NCBI GenBank assembly: GCA_003864495.1
Contig: ML133365.1
Coordinates: forward strand, 2,611,856-2,675,855
Source: Nemopilema nomurai
Lineage: Eukaryota; Cnidaria; Scyphozoa; Rhizostomeae; Rhizostomatidae
Length of the DNA: 64,000 bases
Direction: 5' to 3'
Below the pieces are notes generated by a model. The model did not search any database. It saw nothing but the letters and a program-made list of their open reading frames with translations, and was not told the origin of the DNA. The first letter of the stretch is position 1; every line of letters starts with the position of its first letter. Below, one piece after another: positions 24,814 through 36,125 of the stretch. The translations under genes and the position numbers were made by a program.

Positions 24814-26346
24814 GTGTTCTGTTTTGACCATGTTTTGAGGTGAAGTTTTAAAGGCCTCACCCCTGCGCAGGACACAAACCAACTGGTAAGTCACAAGACC
24901 GAGGCCCGCATTTACACGATTTGATGATAATTGTTTATGAAAAGGAACTCAGACGTGCTTTGACACTGTATGCAGTTTTTGTGCAGTTTTTGGATGAAAT
25001 AGCAACACAAGGCAATGGAAACGATATATTCAGACGGCAACGTAAGAATTCATTCTTCATTACATCTCGTTATTTCCAATTCTCTTCCTTGTTTATAATG
25101 AAAATGACAAAAAATTTTAGGCCTGGCCTGTTACTAAGTTATGTTTTGAAGTTTTTATTAATAACTATTTTAAAGCTACTATTGTGGAAATATATTAATT
25201 TAAATAAAAGTTTAAGTCTAATGTCATTAACGCAATTATGAGTGGAGAAATAGTGGACTAATTTAAAAGCAGGCTCCAGTTTTGACAGCATTAATTAAGG
25301 ACATTGAACCTTTGTTAGGCTTATGCTAATTTTCAATGTGAACTATATTATTTTTTGGTTTCCTCTCATTTCTAGACTATGCTGAGATAAAACAATCTAG
25401 CGTTGCACTGTGAACAATGTTATTCAAACTCCTTTTTACATATATCCATTGTTTTCACAAGTATAATTTTTTATGAGTCAAGAAAGTATATAGCTAACCC
25501 ATGTTCAATTTTTGTGGGTTGATGCTTGTTTTTGGACGGTTTTGAGAAAAGCATAATTTACAAAGAGAAAGAAAGATGCAATGTAGACACTGAGCACTTG
25601 AAATGGACTAAGAAGGGTATTATCAAGGTCAAAGCAGTACATGACAAAAATCTTAATAAAGATTTAGAATTCATCTAGTGATAGACATCTTTACTGATTT
25701 CCTCTTTAAAGGAGGTTCTTCTGGGTCAATTCCTATGTGATTTACTAGATTTCCAACTGCACACCATTGCATGGTTGAAATGCCCAAGGATTGTGGTGGA
25801 AGACACACCATTTCAAATTTTGGATCATTTTACCTCCTTATCTAACATTGTTTGCTCTATGGGACACACAGTCTGTTAAATAAAACGATCATTCAGCAAT
25901 TTGTTTATACTGTCAGTTCCACCTTTGAAAGTGATGCAGGTGTTAATCCCTTCATTAGACTTCGTGTGAGAAATCTATAGTAGATGTCCTGCTTCTTAAG
26001 TAAATTAGAATCCAAACGCTCCACCAAATGGAAACCATTTGATGATTAGAGCAGTTTGTTGATTGTTGGGGTATGATAAAGAAAAAATGTTGGGCAGTAT
26101 TTATCACTTCAGAATAAAGTGTTCAAATTATTTAAGGCATGCAATAAACTGCATTGCAAGGCATATGTCAAGGCTTGGGCATGATATCACACACCATTCC
26201 CATTATTGCCTGAAATAGTACATTCTCGTCGTTGGCTATTTGCATTTAACAGCAAGCCGAAATAGAAATACATTCAAAACAGAGTTTTATTTTCTTTGCA
26301 CATCAGAGTCAGTTGTAAGAGATAATCTAACATATTTTGTTTTTAG
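24814..26346. other. Gene-free stretch upstream of first located LRMDA exon
   Basis: AT-rich sequence, probably a 5' intron of LRMDA. No repeat or exon recognised. Confidence 0.4.
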
Positions 26347-29300
26347 TTAACTTTTGTTGGTCAAGATTGTGAATGTATACCTCCTTGGCTATCACGAAAA
26401 TATGGAAGTGTCACAAAAAGACTCGATTTGAGTTATAACAGACTCAGGTAATTATTCATATAATAACTGTTCTTCCAAGTGCACAACAAAACTACAATTA
26501 GCTCATGGTTGTCACAAGAAAAAAACTGCCCAATGCTTTCCAGAACTTTCTGTAGGAAGAAAGTGCCTGGCAATGCATGTGAATAGGAAAAGAGATGTTT
26601 ACCCTTAAGGCCCCTACAGTTTCTGCTACAGTTCTTTGTTAGGGTTAGATAAGTAAAAGTTATGCTAGACAAGTAGAAATTGATAAAAAATGTTTAAGGG
26701 ATAATTTGGAGAGTAATGAATCGACGAAAAGGCCTGGTAGTAATGCTTGTTAGCCAACAAATTATCCATTTGTTGACTTTTCACAGATCTTTTGCCTCAG
26801 CTGGGAGACCAAAGCAAGTTTTGCATTGTGAGAATTAGCTATGATATTAAGAGCAATCAAAAAGTACTATTAGAAAGAAGAGAAAGTGGCAACCATTTGA
26901 TGTATGGACATTATATTTTATGTAAGGATATGCTACACATGTCATTAAGAATCAACTGACTAATTTTTTTTAGAAAATCTGAGATGTAGGATGGCTTGAT
27001 TTGATTTGAGGGGCAAAAATATTAAGAATGCTGAAATAATAGAACTTGATGGTAGAGTGTTAATGCAGGTGTGTTATTTAGTTGTTCAAGAATACTAGAT
27101 ACTTATTGTAGCTTTTGAAATTTATGTTATGTCTGTTTTTTATTATGTCAATGTCTGTTTTTTATTATGTCAATGTCTGATTTTTATTCTAGATCTTTAA
27201 AAGGATTGATTGGATTTACTGTTTTGGAGGAGCTGCTTTTGGACAACAATCAATTAAAAGATGACATTGAGTTGCCAGAATTGCCCTTGTTGACCACCTT
27301 AACTTTAAACAAAAACAAGATATCCTTTCTAATTAAACGAAGTTTTGTTTATAAGACTATGCCCACTTAATCATTTGCATTTTATGTTAATTTGGGTAAC
27401 ATGATTTTGTGAAGAAGATTACCTGACCCACTAGTAACAAGATGGTATTCTCTGTATTCTAGACATTTCCTGAGAGAAATTTGTTTCAACTTAAAAAGTG
27501 TTTCAAGTTACCCAAGATAGATTATTTTCTCTACTTTGAAGTTTTCCTTTACTGGTGATAACATTAATGACATTGAAGTTCTGATGGATAAAGTTGTATC
27601 AAAACTCCCAGCATTATCCTACCTAAGCCTTCTTGGAAATCCTGCTTGTCCAAACCAGCTAATTAGCATGGAAAAAGATGATGATGATTATCAGAGATAC
27701 AGGTGTGGATAAAACATTCAATTTTTGTTCTACAATTATTATTGTCACTTGCTTATCATATCCCTACCATAACTTGAGCTCATTTCTGAGGGTTTTATGT
27801 CTATATAATATGTTTTTAGGCATCATACATAATGTTTTCACATTCTGATGACAAATGTGTATGTTATTCATCTTTTTAATTTTTGACATTTTGGTAAATG
27901 ACAGAATTTTATGAAATCATTTAATCTGTCTTCTTATCAAATACAGGGCTCTAAGTGTAGGGCGTGCCTTAATGCGCGAGCGTGCAGACACTTGTGTCAC
28001 TTGGGAGCGATAAATCATGCGCCCAGGTAGAGAGCGCTTTCCTGTTGCTGCCAATCCTTTTCAAAACGGAAACTGTAACATTGATTTTCGATATACTGAC
28101 ACATATTTAAGTGTTGTTTTAAGATGTCTAGTTCTGTCCATTGGCTAGAGATTTTCCATCCAATTTGTCTTTCGCCTTTTATTAAAAGAATTGAAACCCT
28201 GTTGATTTTTTAAAAAAGCTGAAATAAATTTGAATCGTGCGCCCCACACTGATCACGCAAGTTTTTTGTCATGCACCACAATTTCTGAATGTGAAGGCCC
28301 TGTAGTGTTGTTTTCTAGTTTACTTAATTGAGTTTATTGTTATGTTAAACAACACCAGAGTTGGTGAGTAATATTCTTCAACAGATTGTTCTGATGCTGT
28401 CCTGTTTCTTTTAGGTACTATGTTATACATAGGATTCCGAGCTTGAAATTTCTTGATTCTTCATCTGTAAAAGAAGCAGAGCATAAAGAGGCAATAAGAG
28501 TTGGGGCATTCATGAAAGTGGTGTCCTTCGACAAGGTATGAGGTTTTGTAAATAACATGACATTTCTAATCATATTTTGGTTCATTTCCTACAGTGGCCC
28601 ACAATGGACAAGGTATAATTTTCTTTCACCGCACAGATATATATTTACACGGCACAGTTATATATTTACACTTTCATATATCTCACTGTGCACGTTCAAA
28701 TTTCTCTCTGCACAATTTCATGCTTCCTTCCTTTCTGAATTGTGTTATAAGGCTTCAGTATGGACCGGTTTGGCTTCAGTATAAGTATATCAATTTAGAT
28801 CAAAATTCAGGAGAAAAGACTAATTTATTGAGTGCATAAGTCTCCAAGAAAACCTTGCAAAAGAGTAGAAAAATTATATGTTTGTCCTTTAAAAACCTCT
28901 GCAAAACGGGTCGGAATTGGATTGAACTTGGCAAGAAAATTAAGTTCCACCAATAAGAACTAATTTAACAGATCGACAGAGGATCATTAAAGGTTCCTTT
29001 TAGTAAAAATTGATAGTCGTTATCTGCTCTGGTTTTTTATATGAATTTATCTACAAGTCCAGATGTTGATCGCAGATGTCTAATTTGAATGTTGTTCACC
29101 AGATAGTGGACCACCTTGAAAAGAAAGTGTGCCATGAGGTGTGTGGAAGTGTGTTGGAAGTGTGAAAGTGTACTGGAAGTGTGAAGGTGTGCTGTGAGGT
29201 GTGTGAAAGTGTGTCATAAGGTGTGTCATGAGGTGTGTCAAGGTGTGCTGTGAGGTGTTTCAAGGTGTGCCATGAGGTGTGTGAAAGTTTGCTGTGAGGT

Positions 29301-32300
29301 GTGTGAAGGTGTGCCGTAAGAAATATGAAAGTATTTTTAGGGGCACAATTAATTGCTCTCTAATGTCTTCTCATTGCGCTCTCTAGGGCAAGGCCTGCTA
29401 TATTGCTCTGATGCTATGTTGCTCTGATGCTATGTTGCTCTGATGCTATATTGCTCTGATGCTATGTTGCTCTGATGCTATATTGCTCTGATGCTATGTT
29501 GCTCTGATGCTATATTGCTCTGATGCTATATTGCTCTGATGCTATATTGCTCTGATGCTATATTGCTCTGATGCTATATTGCTCTGATGCTATATTGCTC
29601 TGATGCTATATTGCTCTGATGCTATATTGCTCTGATGCTATATTGCTCTGATGCTATATTGCTCTGATGCTATATTGCTCTGATGCTATATTGCTCTGAT
29701 GCTATGTTGCTCTGATGCTATATTGCTCTGATGCTATGTTGCTCTGATGCTATATTGCTCTGATGCTATATTGCTCTGATGCTATATTGCTCTGATGCTA
29801 TATTGCTCTGATGCTATATTGCTCTGATGCTATATTGCTCTGATGCTATGTTGCTCTGATGCTATGTTGCTCTGATGCTATGTTGCTCTGATGCTATATT
29901 GCTCTGATGCTATATTGCTCTGATGCTATATTGCTCTGATGCTATGTTGCTCTGATGCTATGTTGCTCTGATGCTATGTTGCTCTGATGCTATGTTGCTC
30001 TGATGCTATATTGCTCTGATGCTATATTGCTCTGATGCTATGTTGCTCTGATGCTATGTTGCTCTGATGCTATATTGCTCTGATGCTATATTGCTCTGAT
30101 GCTATATTGCTCTGATGCTATGTTGCTCTGATGCTATGTTGCTCTGATGCTATGTTGCTCTGATGCTATGTTGCTCTGATGCTATATTGCTCTGATGCTA
30201 TATTGCTCTGATGCTATATTGCTCTGATGCTATATTGCTCTGATGCTATGTTGCTCTGATGCTATATTGCTCTGATGCTATGTTGCTCTGATGCTATGTT
30301 GCTCTGATGCTATGTTGCTCTGATGCTATATTGCTCTGATGCTATGTTGCTCTGATGCTATGTTGCTCTGATGCTATATTGCTCTGATGCTATATTGCTC
30401 TGATGCTATATTGCTCTGATGCTATATTGCTCTGATGCTATGTTGCTCTGATGCTATGTTGCTCTGATGCTATGTTGCTCTGATGCTATGTTGCTCTGAT
30501 GCTATGTTGCTCTGATGCTATGTTGCTCTGATGCTATATTGCTCTGATGCTATATTGCTCTGATGCTATATTGCTCTGATGCTATGTTGCTCTGATGCTA
30601 TGTTGCTCTGATGCTATGTTGCTCTGATGCTATGTTGCTCTGATGCTATATTGCTCTGATGCTATATTGCTCTGATGCTATGTTGCTCTGATGCTATTGC
30701 TCTGATGCTATGTTGCTCTGATGCTATGTTGCTCTGATGCTATATTGCTCTGATGCTATGTTGCTCTGATGCTATATTGCTCTGATGCTATGTTGCTCTG
30801 ATGCTATGTTGCTCTGATGCTATATTGCTCTGATGCTATATTGCTCTGATGCTATATTGCTCTGATGCTATGTTGCTCTGATGCTATGTTGCTCTGATGC
30901 TATATTGCTCTGATGCTATATTGCTCTGATGCTATATTGCTCTGATGCTATATTGCTCTGATGCTATGTTGCTCTGATGCTATATTGCTCTGATGCTATG
31001 TTGCTCTGATGCTATGTTGCTCTGATGCTATATTGCTCTGATGCTATATTGCTCTGATGCTATATTGCTCTGATGCTATGTTGCTCTGATGCTATGTTGC
31101 TCTGATGCTATGTTGCTCTGATGCTATATTGCTCTGATGCTATGTTGCTCTGATGCTATATTGCTCTGATGCTATGTTGCTCTGATGCTATATTGCTCTG
31201 ATGCTATATTGCTCTGATGCTATATTGCTCTGATGCTATATTGCTCTGATGCTATGTTGCTCTGATGCTATATTGCTCTGATGCTATGTTGCTCTGATGC
31301 CATGTTGCTCTGATGCTATATTGCTCTGATGCTATATTGCTCTGATGCTATATTGCTCTGATGCTATGTTGCTCTGATGCTATATTGCTCTGATGCTATG
31401 TTGCTCTGATGCTATATTGCTCTGATGCTATATTGCTCTGATGCTATGTTGCTCTGATGCTATATTGCTCTGATGCTATGTTGCTCTGATGCTATGTTGC
31501 TCTGATGCTATATTGCTCTGATGCTATATTGCTCTGATGCTATATTGCTCTGATGCTATGTTGCTCTGATGCTATATTGCTCTGATGCTATGTTGCTCTG
31601 ATGCTATATTGCTCTGATGCTATGTTGCTCTGATGCTATGTTGCTCTGATGCTATATTGCTCTGATGCTATATTGCTCTGATGCTATATTGCTCTGATGC
31701 TATGTTGCTCTGATGCTATATTGCTCTGATGCTATATTGCTCTGATGCTATATTGCTCTGATGCTATATTGCTCTGATGCTATGTTGCTCTGATGCTATA
31801 TTGCTCTGATGCTATGTTGCTCTGATGCTATGTTGCTCTGATGCTATATTGCTCTGATGCTATATTGCTCTGATGCTATATTGCTCTGATGCTATGTTGC
31901 TCTGATGCTATATTGCTCTGATGCTATGTTGCTCTGATGCTATATTGCTCTGATGCTATATTGCTCTGATGCTATGTTGCTCTGATGCTATATTGCTCTG
32001 ATGCTATATTGCTCTGATGCTATATTGCTCTGATGCTATGTTGCTCTGATGCTATATTGCTCTGATGCTATGTTGCTCTGATGCTATATTGCTCTGATGC
32101 TATGTTGCTCTGATGCTATATTGCTCTGATGCTATGTTGCTCTGATGCTATATTGCTCTGATGCTATGTTGCTCTGATGCTATATTGCTCTGATGCTATG
32201 TTGCTCTGATGCTATATTGCTCTGATGCTATGTTGCTCTGATGCTATATTGCTCTGATGCTATATTGCTCTGATGCTATATTGCTCTGATGCTATATTGC

Positions 32301-33373
32301 TCTGATGCTATGTTGCTCTGATGCTATATTGCTCTGATGCTATGTTGCTCTGATGCTATGTTGCTCTGATGCTATATTGCTCTGATGCTATGTTGCTCTG
32401 ATGCTATATTGCTCTGATGCTATGTTGCTCTGATGCTATATTGCTCTGATGCTATATTGCTCTGATGCTATATTGCTCTGATGCTATGTTGCTCTGATGC
32501 TATATTGCTCTGATGCTATATTGCTCTGATGCTATGTTGCTCTGATGCTATATTGCTCTGATGCTATATTGCTCTGATGCTATATTGCTCTGATGCTATA
32601 TTGCTCTGATGCTATGTTGCTCTGATGCTATGTTGCTCTGATGCTATGTTGCTCTGATGCTATGTTGCTCTGATGCTATATTGCTCTGATGCTATATTGC
32701 TCTGATGCTATGTTGCTCTGATGCTATATTGCTCTGATGCTATATTGCTCTGATGCTATGTTGCTCTGATGCTATGTTGCTCTGATGCTATTTGCTCTGA
32801 TGCTATGTTGCTCTGATGCTATGTTGCTCTGCTGCTATGTTGCTCTGATGCTATGTTGCTCTGATGCTATGTTGCTCTGATGCTATGTTGCTCTGATGCT
32901 ATGTTGCTCTGATGCTATATTGCTCTGATGCTATGTTGCTCTGATGCTATGTTGCTCTGATGCTATATTGCTCTGATGCTATTTTGCCCGAAAAGGTCAT
33001 TTATTTCTAAGAAAACCTCTACTGAAATGCAAGAAAAAGCAGGGAGAAAATCATCAAAAACTGTGTGACCGGAAGATCGAGAGAAAGCAAGCATGACCTG
33101 GAGTCTCCCGGAAAAATCGGGAGAGCTGACAGGTCCTGTTTGGTCAATATTTTGATATTTTAATGTAAGACAATATTGAAGTATGATTTCATTTTGTAGG
33201 GCAAATTTGATACAGTTTCCTCTGGCACAGATTCTGAAGAAGAAACCTTTACACCTCTCCCAACACAAGAAGCTGAATTAGGTGACCACAAGGGGACATT
33301 TGGAAAATGCAGATATGTTTACTATGGCAAACACTCAGAGGGAAACAGGTTCATCCTCAATAATGACCTGTGA
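26347..33373 (+). CDS. LRMDA: LRMDA: leucine-rich melanocyte differentiation-associated protein (5' end missing)
   Basis: Five exons join in frame: 26347-26447, 27193-27319, 27563-27702, 28415-28535, 33200-33373 (stop TGA 33371-33373). Two leucine-rich repeats are visible (LDLSYNRL, then [11 protein letters not shown] and [10 protein letters not shown]). After them comes the LRR cap ([18 protein letters not shown]), then [17 protein letters not shown] and VGAFMKVV, all matching human C10orf11/LRMDA. The last exon adds an acidic, Ser/Thr-rich tail longer than I recall for the human protein. LRMDA works in melanosome biogenesis with Rab32/38 effectors in vertebrates; its role in a pigment-cell-free animal is unknown but a lysosome-related-organelle role is plausible. 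The intron 27320-27562 has ATATCCTTTC at its start and ends in AC (U12 type). The first coding exon with the start codon was not found. AATAAA at 33605 fits the 3' end. Confidence 0.93.
27129..27192 (+). repeat. 22-bp tandem repeat forming the acceptor tract of an LRMDA exon
   Basis: Units start at 27129, 27151 and 27173 (ATGTCTGTTTTTTATTATGT...). The last is cut short by TTCTAG, the 3' splice site of exon 27193-27319, so the polypyrimidine tract is itself repeat-derived. Confidence 0.85.
27320..27562 (+). promoter_or_regulatory. U12-type AT-AC intron
   Basis: The intron begins ATATCCTTTC, matching the minor-spliceosome donor consensus ATATCCTT, and ends GATAAC. A branch-site-like TTCCTTTAC ends at 27552, its A (27551) lying 11 nt before the last base. 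The reading frame is continuous across it (LNKNK joined to INDIEVL), and no GT-AG alternative preserves the conserved repeat. Confidence 0.9.
27944..28302. mobile_element. Possible MITE in LRMDA intron
   Basis: The left end CAGGGCTCTAAGTGT and the inverted right end CAGGGCCTTCACATT are weakly matching terminal repeats. GCG-rich segments sit just inside both ends and the centre is AT-rich. No target-site duplication is seen, so the borders are uncertain. Confidence 0.4.
29128..29322 (+). repeat. Degenerate GTGTG minisatellite
   Basis: About ten diverged units of the form GTGTG(C/T)N(A/G)TGAGGTGTGTGAA repeat with lengths of 17-21 bp. It lies just 5' of the 16-bp array in the same LRMDA intron. 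Confidence 0.85.
29397..32989 (+). repeat. 3.6-kb minisatellite: about 224 copies of a 16-bp unit
   Basis: Uninterrupted head-to-tail array of GCTATRTTGCTCTGAT, where R is A or G and is almost the only variable base. Rare exceptions are a 14-bp unit at 30693, a T-to-C change at 31301, a 15-bp unit at 32787 and an A-to-C change near 32831. It lies wholly inside the last LRMDA intron (28536-33199). All frames contain stops. The + strand unit has no AG dinucleotide, so it offers no 3' splice sites. Confidence 0.97.
33095..33135. repeat. Compound hairpin near LRMDA last exon
   Basis: TCTCCCG/CGGGAGA forms a perfect 7-bp stem around GAAAAAT. An outer GACCTG/CAGGTC stem surrounds it. It sits 65 bp before the acceptor of exon 33200-33373 and is probably a MITE remnant. 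Confidence 0.7.
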
Positions 33374-34758
33374 TTTAAGGTTTCATTTGATTGTTGTTTC
33401 AATGTATTTTGCACTTATGAAGAGCCATGCTTGCTTTAAGGTGCACTTATGAAGAGCAGTCATAATTTCAACAGTGAATTAGAAAATCCTATTTTTGGGA
33501 AAGTCGTTTTCTGTGTCAACCTTGACTAGCTCAAGTATTAACTGTTTACAATTGATCATTTGATCTTTGTACAAGGCTCAAAACCTAAGATGTGGTATTC
33601 AATTAATAAAGTTTTGGCTTATCTCAGAATATTTTTGTGGCAAATGTTGTCTGTATTGTTTATAGAATAAGTGTGACACATTTCTAAAAACCATTCCTAT
33701 GAAGCTGGAATTGAAAAGCTAGACCAATTTTGACTTTCTCCCTTAATTTATTGTATTATTAACATGTTTAATCGAATTAAGCAAGCCAGGTGAAATATAT
33801 GAATAGCAGCGAGTCATTGCCTGTCATATTTCATCTAAGTCATATTTCAGTTTTGCTTGTTTGGTGCTTACCAAGAAATAATCTTAAAGTAGGCAAGGCA
33901 AGTTAGTGTTGCCCGTTTCTCTAGAATCTGGGTAAAAATGCTCACTCATTGCCTCACTTTAAATGTGCTAAATGTCTTGAGTTATTGAATATATTTTATT
34001 ATCATTTGTAGCATCCCAATTAACATTAGGTGAGCATTTGAATATAACATTTTATGAGCAAAATAAATTATATTAGATGCAAAGCTGTATAAAAAACGTT
34101 TTTGTCTTCAAAGTTTGGTAATGATTTATCAGTGTATTTCTTCTTTAGTCCTACTCATTGTCACATAGAAATGCTCCTTAATTTCATTGAGTAAATTCAA
34201 GCTGATTTTGTCATACCAACTTCTGCTGCTTTGTTCTGTGCTTCCGAATCCCCTTTTTGCTCACACAGCGTAGAATGGTATCCAGAATGACATTTTACTG
34301 ACAAGTTTAAGGCTTATTATGGCTATCATTCTAACTAGCCTCGATAAGCCTGTAAGCAATTTCTAGTAATAAGCGTTATCATAACTAATGAATCATTCTA
34401 TAGCGTTTGGCCACTTGTGTGTCTCTTGTACCAGATACTTCATAGTACCTATATATCATCTCTGTATAGATCAAGCACCATTGACAGCAAGTGAAATGTA
34501 AGTAGGCTCGTTTTACTCAAAAGCCTCCGTTTGTTGCAAATCCTGATTTTGTTTGCTGACCCATCCTTAGTACTCCTTGGTGCGTCCCATTAGGTCATGG
34601 GTGGCTTCAGGCAGCTATGTAGATGAACTAATGAATATTGAAAATAAAATTCATCGTGCAATAAATTCTTAAATCTGCCGAGTTTCATAAACCATGTCAT
34701 GTATATCATTTACAGTCTCTAAAAAGGCATGTTGGTTGGTCAAATTGATTAAGACAGG
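33374..34758. other. LRMDA 3' flank, no gene recognised
   Basis: Contains the poly(A) signal at 33605-33610. The remainder is unassigned AT-rich DNA. Confidence 0.45.
33605..33610 (+). terminator. LRMDA poly(A) signal
   Basis: AATAAA lies 232 bp after the LRMDA stop codon. Confidence 0.5.
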
Positions 34759-34856
34759 TCCTTTGACATCGTCGTTTCCTCTGTCCTTTGACATCGTCGT
34801 TTCCTCTGTCCTTTGACATCGTCGTTTCCTCTGTCCTTTGACATCGTCGTTTCCTC
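34759..34856. repeat. 25-bp tandem repeat x4
   Basis: Four near-identical copies of a 25-bp unit beginning TCCTTTGACATCGTCGTTTC. It is followed at 34899-34975 by diverged copies of a second unit of about 22 bp (TTGGCATTTTAGTTGCTC). Confidence 0.95.
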
Positions 34857-35689
34857 ATACAATTCCAAAAGTATTGCTGCTGTTGACGTCTAAGGTGGTT
34901 GTTGGCATTTTAGTTGCTCATTGGCATTTTAGTTGCTCGTGGACGTTTTTGTTCGTCATTGGCCTTTAAGTTGCTCTACTTCCAGAAGCTTTCTTCTTTT
35001 CTGAAGCGTTAGCCGCGCGTCATTGGAACTTGATCTCTTCAGTAATAGGAGGATTGGATATTGAAAGAGATGTTTATCATCTGATGCAGCAACGTATTTC
35101 GGACTAACGTACATTTCTGTATGCAGTGCTGAGCATAGTAGGTTCAAGGCATACTACCATCTGTACGATATGAAGAGTATAGCATGCCTTCCAGTGGGAC
35201 GTCTCAAAAAGGCCTCAAGCTGGGGATACAGCCTACTTACTATTATGTTATTGTTATGTAAGCTTCTGGGGTTACAGCACTACCGATCACATCCCATCAT
35301 GCTGGTTGCTAACTTATCAAACTGCTACTGGTTTTATTTCGTCAATTTTTTAATTCTTTCTAAGGTTTTGGACAACAACAATGTAGGATTTATACGAGCA
35401 ACGCTTGGCGTCCGACCTGATTTAAAGACATACCAGTGGAGCCTGGCAGTTCTGCAAGAAAAATCTTTGAAACAACTGAGGTTATTTTTTAACAAGGGAG
35501 GGTATTAACTCCACGTCGTTTGGTTCTAGGTATGAAAAATAATCCATATCAAAATGCACCAGAGGTTTGTCTAATTCTTAAATTATTTTCCACTTCTAGA
35601 ACCCAATCTCCTTAACTATTTATACGAGACTCGCAAATGTCAAAGAGAATTAAACATCTTTTCATTGTTGAATAACGCAAGTTTTTGCT

Positions 35690-36125
35690 ATGGATAATTC
35701 AGTAACAAATTACCGAAGAACGAGTCCACTGCTTTGGATGGAATGAGAACTGATTTAGTAGGATGGATAGCAAAATCTAAATAATCCAGAAACTTAATGG
35801 TCTCAATTGTGGCCCTAATGCACGCATCAAATGAATTGTCTATGATAGTTATATCATCGATATAGGCAGAAATAGTGTACAGTTGATTTTCAATATTTTT
35901 GACTGTTTTCTTGAATAGCAACAGATACAGTCCATCTTTGAAGTCTACTGTACAGAGAAAGTAATCTGGAAATATGATATTTAGCACTTTATTGAAGGTA
36001 TCCATTTTGAAATGATGAAAAAGATGTTGATTCAATTACAAAAGGTTTAATATCATTCTAAAAGAAGCCCCATCCTTTGGCACCAGATAAATAGGGGATA
36101 TAAACTCTCCCTCTTCCTATCTACA
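35690..36125 (-). pseudogene. DIRS-like reverse transcriptase remnant
   Basis: The 35688-36035 frame carries AYIDDITIIDNS, in which YIDD is the polymerase catalytic box. It is followed by a FLDYLDFAIHPTKSVLIPS block typical of DIRS-type tyrosine-recombinase retroelements. Just upstream, in another frame, 36050-36115 reads EFISPIYLVPKDGASFRMIL, the preceding reverse-transcriptase block. Frameshifts and a missing segment (including the usual DLKDAY box, seen only as VDFKDGLY) make it inactive. No termini or recombinase were found nearby. Confidence 0.75.

Noticed and set aside
29397..32989. CRISPR array or coding repeat
   Set aside because: The 16-bp units are contiguous with no spacers, and all reading frames contain stops. 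It is a eukaryotic intronic minisatellite.
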